Shown: positions 5,959-9,083 of the stretch, piece by piece
Position numbering within the stretch: the stretch's first letter is position 1
Layout: each line of letters begins with the position of its first letter
From: Anaerolineae bacterium
Lineage (GTDB): Bacteria > Chloroflexota > Anaerolineae > JADYZS01
Reading direction: 5' to 3'
Length of the DNA stretch: 9,083 bases
Assembly (NCBI GenBank): GCA_020853075.1
Contig: JADYZS010000292.1
Location: 1 to 9,083, forward strand
The notes under the pieces: model-generated
Database searches by the model: none
Seen by the model: the letters and a program-made list of their open reading frames with translations, nothing else
What the model was told of the DNA's origin: nothing
Made by a program: the position numbers and the translations under genes

Positions 5959-6939
5959 GTGGTACCAGAACTACCACACGATAAACTCGTTGCTCTCTAT
6001 GGCCAGATGGTCCTGATCCGGCGGTTTGAGGAGAAATCGGCGGAACTCTATACTGAGGGCAAGATTGGCGGCTTTCTGCATCTGTACATCGGCCAGGAGG
6101 CCATCGCCACGGGGGCTTGTAAAGCACTACACAAAGAGGATCACCTGATGACCGCCTATCGCGACCACGGCTGGGCCATCGCTCGCGGCCTGGATCTCAA
6201 GCGGATCATGGCCGAACTGTTGGGCAAGGCGACAGGCGTCAGCGGCGGCAAGGGTGGTTCTATGCACCTGGCGAGCGCGGAGCACCACTACTGGGGTGGA
6301 CACGCCATCGTCGGCGGGCATCTGCCGCTGGCGACCGGCATCGGCCTCGCCATCCGCTACAAAGAAGAAGACGCAGCCGTGCTTTGCGCCTTCGGCGAAG
6401 GCTCCACCAACATCGGCTATTTCCACGAATCTATCAACCTGGCGGCTGTGTGGAAATTGCCGGTCGTCTATCTGGTGGAGAACAACCGCTATGGGATGGG
6501 GACGGAGGTGGGTCGCGCTTCGGCAGTATCTGACATTTACGAGAAGGGCTGCGCCTACAACATCGCCAACGGCCAGGTCAACGGGCAGGACGTGCAAGCG
6601 GTCTATCAGGCCGTCGGCGACGCGCTGGAATCCGCACGCGAACGTGGCCCCTTTCTGTTGGAAGCGATCACCTATCGCTACGCGGGCCACTCCATGGGCG
6701 ATCCGGAACGATACCGGAGCAAGGCCGAGATTGAAGAGTGGCGCGCACGGGACCCTATTCTCCTCTTTGGGGAGAAACTGAAAGCACAGGGGATAGCCGA
6801 TGACGCGAAATTGGCCGCAGTCCGGCAGGGAGTAGAGAGCGACCTGGTGCAGGCCGTCCAGTTCGCCGAAGAGAGCCCCGAACCCGACGACTCAGCCTTG
6901 AGCGAGCACGTGTACGTCAATCCCCTTCCGCTCCGCTAG
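5959..6939 (+). CDS. pdhA: Pyruvate (2-oxo acid) dehydrogenase E1 component, alpha subunit
   Basis: Together with E1 beta this thiamine-diphosphate enzyme decarboxylates a 2-oxo acid, probably pyruvate, and passes the acyl group to lipoyl-E2. From GTG 5959 the protein has 326 residues, normal for the alpha2beta2 class. It shows AYRDHG (66-71) with the Tyr-Arg pair that contacts the cofactor phosphates, GVSGGKGGSMHL (93-104) and the cofactor motif GEG...ENN (146-148, 174-176). Glu147 replaces the usual Asp of GDG. The loop YRYAGHSMGDPERYR (239-253) corresponds to the phosphorylation-loop region of mitochondrial E1 alpha and supports a pyruvate rather than branched-chain type. E1 beta follows after 12 bp. 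Acetoin or branched-chain dehydrogenase E1 alpha is the main alternative, since these families are close and substrate choice cannot be proved from sequence. Confidence 0.92.
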   Translation: MVPELPHDKLVALYGQMVLIRRFEEKSAELYTEGKIGGFLHLYIGQEAIATGACKALHKEDHLMTAYRDHGWAIARGLDLKRIMAELLGKATGVSGGKGGSMHLASAEHHYWGGHAIVGGHLPLATGIGLAIRYKEEDAAVLCAFGEGSTNIGYFHESINLAAVWKLPVVYLVENNRYGMGTEVGRASAVSDIYEKGCAYNIANGQVNGQDVQAVYQAVGDALESARERGPFLLEAITYRYAGHSMGDPERYRSKAEIEEWRARDPILLFGEKLKAQGIADDAKLAAVRQGVESDLVQAVQFAEESPEPDDSALSEHVYVNPLPLR

Positions 6940-6943
6940 GAGA
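6938..6943 (+). promoter_or_regulatory. Ribosome binding site of pdhB, overlapping the pdhA stop
   Basis: AGGAGA starts inside the TAG stop of E1 alpha (6937-6939) and lies eight bases before the ATG at 6952. The overlap suggests that ribosomes finishing E1 alpha help to start E1 beta. Confidence 0.75.
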
Positions 6944-6951
6944 TCACTATA

Positions 6952-7935
6952 ATGGCAACCATGACCTTCCGAGAGGCTATCAGTCAGGCTCTGAGAGAAG
7001 AGATGTATCGCGATGAGCGGGTCTTCATCATGGGAGAGGAGGTCGGCAAATGGGGTGGCACCTATGCTGTCACGCGCGGTTTCCTGGACGAGTTCGGCGA
7101 GAAACGGGTGCGTGATACGCCCATTGCCGAGAGCGTCATCGTGGGCGCGGCGGCGGGCGCGGCCATCGTCGGTCTGCGCCCCGTGGCCGAGTTGATGACG
7201 ATTAACTTCGCCTTTCTGGCGATGGATCAGATCGTGAATCATGTGGCGAAACTACACTACATGTTCAACGGCCAGATTACCGTTCCTATCGTCATCCGGG
7301 TCGTGGGCGGCGGGGGGCGGCAACTGGGAGCCACCCATTCCCAATCGCCCGAAGTCGTCTTTGCCCACTTCCCCGGCCTCAAGGTCGTCGCGCCGGGCAC
7401 GCCGGCCGATGCCAAAGGGCTCCTCAAGGCGGCTATCCGGGACGACGATCCTGTTTTCTTTGTGGAGCACGCGACCCTCTACTCGGTGCGGGGCGAAGTG
7501 CCTGAAGATGACGATTACCTGGTCCCCATCGGGGTCTCCGACGTCAAGCGGCAGGGCAAGGACGTGACCATCGTCTCCTATTCCAAGATGCTCCAGGTGG
7601 CGCTGGAGGCGGCGAACCGGCTGGCCGAGGAAGGAATTGAGGCCGAGGTGATTGATCTGCGCACGCTGCGCCCGCTGGACACGCGTGCCATCGTAGAATC
7701 GGTGCAGAAGACAAACCGCCTGGTGGTCGTGGAGGAAGGATGGCGAGCCTACGGCGTGGGGGCTGAGGTCGCCAGCCGGGTGACGGAACTGGCCTTTGAC
7801 CACCTGGACGCGCCGGTGCGGCGTGTGGCGCAGGCCGAGGTGCCGCTCCCTTATAACCGGCGGCTGGAACAGATGGCGCTGCCACAGGTGGCCGACGTGA
7901 TCCGCGCGGTGAAAGATGTCATGTACATCAAGTAG
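6952..7935 (+). CDS. pdhB: Pyruvate (2-oxo acid) dehydrogenase E1 component, beta subunit
   Basis: The 327-residue length is typical of E1 beta. The N-terminal half is a transketolase-like pyrimidine-binding domain (about 4-180) and the C-terminal half the transketolase C domain (about 200-320). Seen: MGEEVG (27-32), RDTPIAES (54-61) with Glu60 matching the Glu that activates the thiamine aminopyrimidine ring, the stretch RPVAELMTINFAFLAMDQI (76-94), and GATHSQ (126-131) with His129 at the place of the conserved active-site His. DLRTLRPLD (235-243) is a family hallmark of the C-terminal domain. It pairs with the upstream alpha subunit to build the heterotetramer. The E2 gene follows, but with an unusual 129-bp gap holding a palindromic repeat. 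Substrate class is inferred from the operon; an acetoin-type complex is possible. Confidence 0.95.
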   Translation: MATMTFREAISQALREEMYRDERVFIMGEEVGKWGGTYAVTRGFLDEFGEKRVRDTPIAESVIVGAAAGAAIVGLRPVAELMTINFAFLAMDQIVNHVAKLHYMFNGQITVPIVIRVVGGGGRQLGATHSQSPEVVFAHFPGLKVVAPGTPADAKGLLKAAIRDDDPVFFVEHATLYSVRGEVPEDDDYLVPIGVSDVKRQGKDVTIVSYSKMLQVALEAANRLAEEGIEAEVIDLRTLRPLDTRAIVESVQKTNRLVVVEEGWRAYGVGAEVASRVTELAFDHLDAPVRRVAQAEVPLPYNRRLEQMALPQVADVIRAVKDVMYIK

Positions 7936-7956
7936 AATCCTACTCAGTTGTGAGAA

Positions 7957-8025
7957 TGTCACCCTGAGCGAAGCGAAGGGTCTCACAGTATGGCGATGAG
8001 ATTCTTCGCTTCGCTCAGAATGACA
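7957..8025. repeat. REP-like inverted pair of palindromic units inside the pdh operon
   Basis: Two 28-bp arms, 7957-7984 and 7998-8025, are inverted copies separated by 13 bp. They differ at four positions: CC versus TT and GG versus AA. Each arm starts with TGTC, ends with CTC, and encloses its own small palindrome: ACCCT/AGGGT in the left unit and ATTCT/AGAAT in the right. The four differences keep both inner stems paired. The core of each unit is GCGAAGC, a sequence known to form an exceptionally stable single-stranded mini-hairpin, flanked by GA on both sides. From memory, similar sequences are widespread in Chloroflexota and other genomes; copy number here is unknown. In the transcript the arms could also pair with each other into one long hairpin. 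Confidence 0.85.
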
Positions 8026-8052
8026 AACGGCTCAATCGCTCAGATCAAGGGA

Positions 8053-8057
8053 GGAGG
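8053..8057 (+). promoter_or_regulatory. Ribosome binding site that decides the E2 start
   Basis: GGAGG lies seven bases before GTG at 8065, in a purine-rich run starting at 8047. It is only one base from the alternative in-frame GTG at 8059. In-frame ATGs at 7990, 7996 and 8020 lie within or just before the right arm of the palindromic repeat and have no ribosome site of similar quality. Confidence 0.75.
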
Positions 8058-8064
8058 CGTGCCG

Positions 8065-9083
8065 GTGGCTGAGATCATCACGATGCCCAAGTTGGGCTTT
8101 GATATGGCCGAGGGGACCCTGGTAGAGTGGTCCAAGAAGGCCGGGGATGCGGTTGCGGAAGGCGAGATCATCGCCATCATTGAGACGGACAAGGCGAATG
8201 TAGAGGTTCCCTCGTTCCGGGCGGGTGTCCTGCGCCAGCACCTGGTGGAGGCAGGCACGGTTGTGCCTGTCGGGCAGCCTATCGCGGTGATCGGCAGCGC
8301 CGACGAGACGATTGACCTGGCGGCCCTCGGCGTGAAGGCTGCCGCTCCGAAAGAAGCAAAGGTAGAGGAGAAGAAAGAGGCGAAGGCAACCGCGGCCCCG
8401 GCGGCGGAACCGGCAGTTCCTGTCATTGCCGGAGCCTTGCCGCCCACCTCGCCCGTCGCGCGCCGCCTGGCCGACGAACTGGGCGTTGATCTGCGGCAGA
8501 TACGGGGCAGCGGGCCCGCTGGTCGGGTTGTCAAGCGAGATATTGAAGAATACCTGAAGGAGCGAGAGAAAGCGCCCCAGAAGGTTGCGCCGCCCCCGCT
8601 GCCTATCCCGACTCCTTCCTACGTGCCGGCGATGGAGACGTATCACGCCGAGCCTCTATCGCCCATCCGCAAGACCATCGCGCGCCGTATGCTTGAGAGC
8701 AAGCAGCAGGCGCCCCATTTCTACATCACGATAGAAGTGGACATGGCCGCGGCCATGGCTTTGCGCCAGCAACTGAACGCGCTGCTGCCCGAAGAAGAAA
8801 AGATCTCGGTGAACGATCTGATCGTCAAGGCGACGGCGCTGACGCTAAAAGGCTTCCCCCGGCTCAACGCCTCATTCGCGGGGGAGGAAATCCACCTCCA
8901 CGACCAGATCAACGTCGGCGTCGCGGTGGATCGCAAAGAGGCGGGCCTGGTGACGACGGTGATCAAAGAGTGCGACAGGAAGCCGCTGGCGCAGATCGCG
9001 GCGGAGGCGCGCGAACTGGTGGGCCGGGCGCGCGAGGGACGTATGCGGGCCGACGATATGACCGGCGGCACCTTCACCATCAG
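8065..9083 (+). CDS. pdhC: Dihydrolipoamide acyltransferase (E2) of the pyruvate dehydrogenase complex, 3' truncated
   Basis: From GTG 8065 the frame is open to the window end and gives 339 residues starting MAEIITMPKLGFDMAEGTL. Domains in order: a single lipoyl domain (1-78) with the attachment lysine Lys43 in ETDKA; an Ala/Lys/Glu/Pro-rich flexible linker (about 88-125); a peripheral subunit-binding domain that holds E1 or E3 (about 127-165, TSPVARRLADELGVD...GSGPAGRVVKRDI); a Pro-rich linker (170-195); and the start of the acyltransferase core (from about 197, SPIRKTIARRMLESKQQAPHFY). The catalytic HxxxDG motif should lie beyond the window. It transfers the acyl group from E1 to CoA and forms the core of the complex. 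It is separated from E1 beta by 129 bp but is on the same strand and very likely cotranscribed. A branched-chain or acetoin-type E2 has the same layout. Confidence 0.95.
   Translation, partial: MAEIITMPKLGFDMAEGTLVEWSKKAGDAVAEGEIIAIIETDKANVEVPSFRAGVLRQHLVEAGTVVPVGQPIAVIGSADETIDLAALGVKAAAPKEAKVEEKKEAKATAAPAAEPAVPVIAGALPPTSPVARRLADELGVDLRQIRGSGPAGRVVKRDIEEYLKEREKAPQKVAPPPLPIPTPSYVPAMETYHAEPLSPIRKTIARRMLESKQQAPHFYITIEVDMAAAMALRQQLNALLPEEEKISVNDLIVKATALTLKGFPRLNASFAGEEIHLHDQINVGVAVDRKEAGLVTTVIKECDRKPLAQIAAEARELVGRAREGRMRADDMTGGTFTI

Noticed and set aside
5789..6016. A 75-codon frame in the pdh leader, possible leader peptide
   Set aside because: No good ribosome site precedes the ATG at 5789. 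The frame runs through the hairpins and into pdhA in another frame, and the peptide is Arg-rich without a recognisable pattern.
7252..7986. A 244-codon minus-strand open frame opposite E1 beta
   Set aside because: It is an antisense shadow of a clear E1 beta gene. Its first residues come from the palindromic repeat, and no ribosome site or domain supports it.
7957..8025. Transcription terminator between E1 beta and E2
   Set aside because: The stem-loop is not followed by a T-run on the + strand (AAACGG follows), and the E2 gene with its own ribosome site continues directly after it.
7957..8025. Start of a CRISPR array
   Set aside because: There are only two copies, in inverted rather than direct orientation, with a 13-bp gap. 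No further repeats are seen.

Overview
The window looks like a GC-rich bacterial chromosome segment. Its left edge, about 1.1 kb, is visibly more AT-rich and carries the end of a DNA-modification gene. The best guess for the host is Chloroflexota or a similar deep-branching lineage. That guess rests on gene style and on a dispersed-looking palindromic repeat, not on any marker gene, so it is weak.

Layout from left to right. (1) At 1-1077 (+) lies the C-terminal part of an Eco57I/PglX-like adenine methyltransferase or type IIG-like enzyme, cut by the window edge and followed by a strong hairpin terminator. (2) At 5646-1181 (-) lies a compact operon: a MarR-family repressor, then two ABC exporter half-transporters that overlap by 8 bp. 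The pair has the complementary degeneracy of heterodimeric type IV exporters of the BmrCD / TM287-288 / LmrCD kind. One subunit has Asp and Gln in place of the catalytic Glu and switch His. The other has a canonical catalytic set but an LSQGQ signature. A perfect-consensus sigma-70 promoter drives the operon, and a 19-bp inverted repeat lies exactly over its -10 box, which is a textbook layout for MarR autorepression. (3) At 5647-5958 is a 312-bp divergent control region. It also holds a candidate promoter facing right, followed by a leader of about 190 nt with several strong and partly competing hairpins. (4) From 5959 to the right edge (+) runs a pyruvate (2-oxo acid) dehydrogenase operon: E1 alpha, E1 beta and the first 339 residues of the lipoyl E2. 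The E2 gene is cut by the window end.

Between E1 beta and E2 lies a 69-bp inverted pair of REP-like palindromes. Each unit contains the GCGAAGC mini-hairpin core, and the two units differ only by compensatory base changes. The repeat also adds in-frame ATG codons upstream of E2, a trap for automatic start calling.

Functionally the window joins a self-regulated drug or toxin exporter to a divergently transcribed central-metabolism complex that makes acyl-CoA, CO2 and reduced lipoamide (later NADH through E3, not seen here). I did not find a clear new multi-gene system. The parts most worth testing are the structured pdh leader, the REP-like pair and the left-edge modification gene, whose remaining system lies outside the window.
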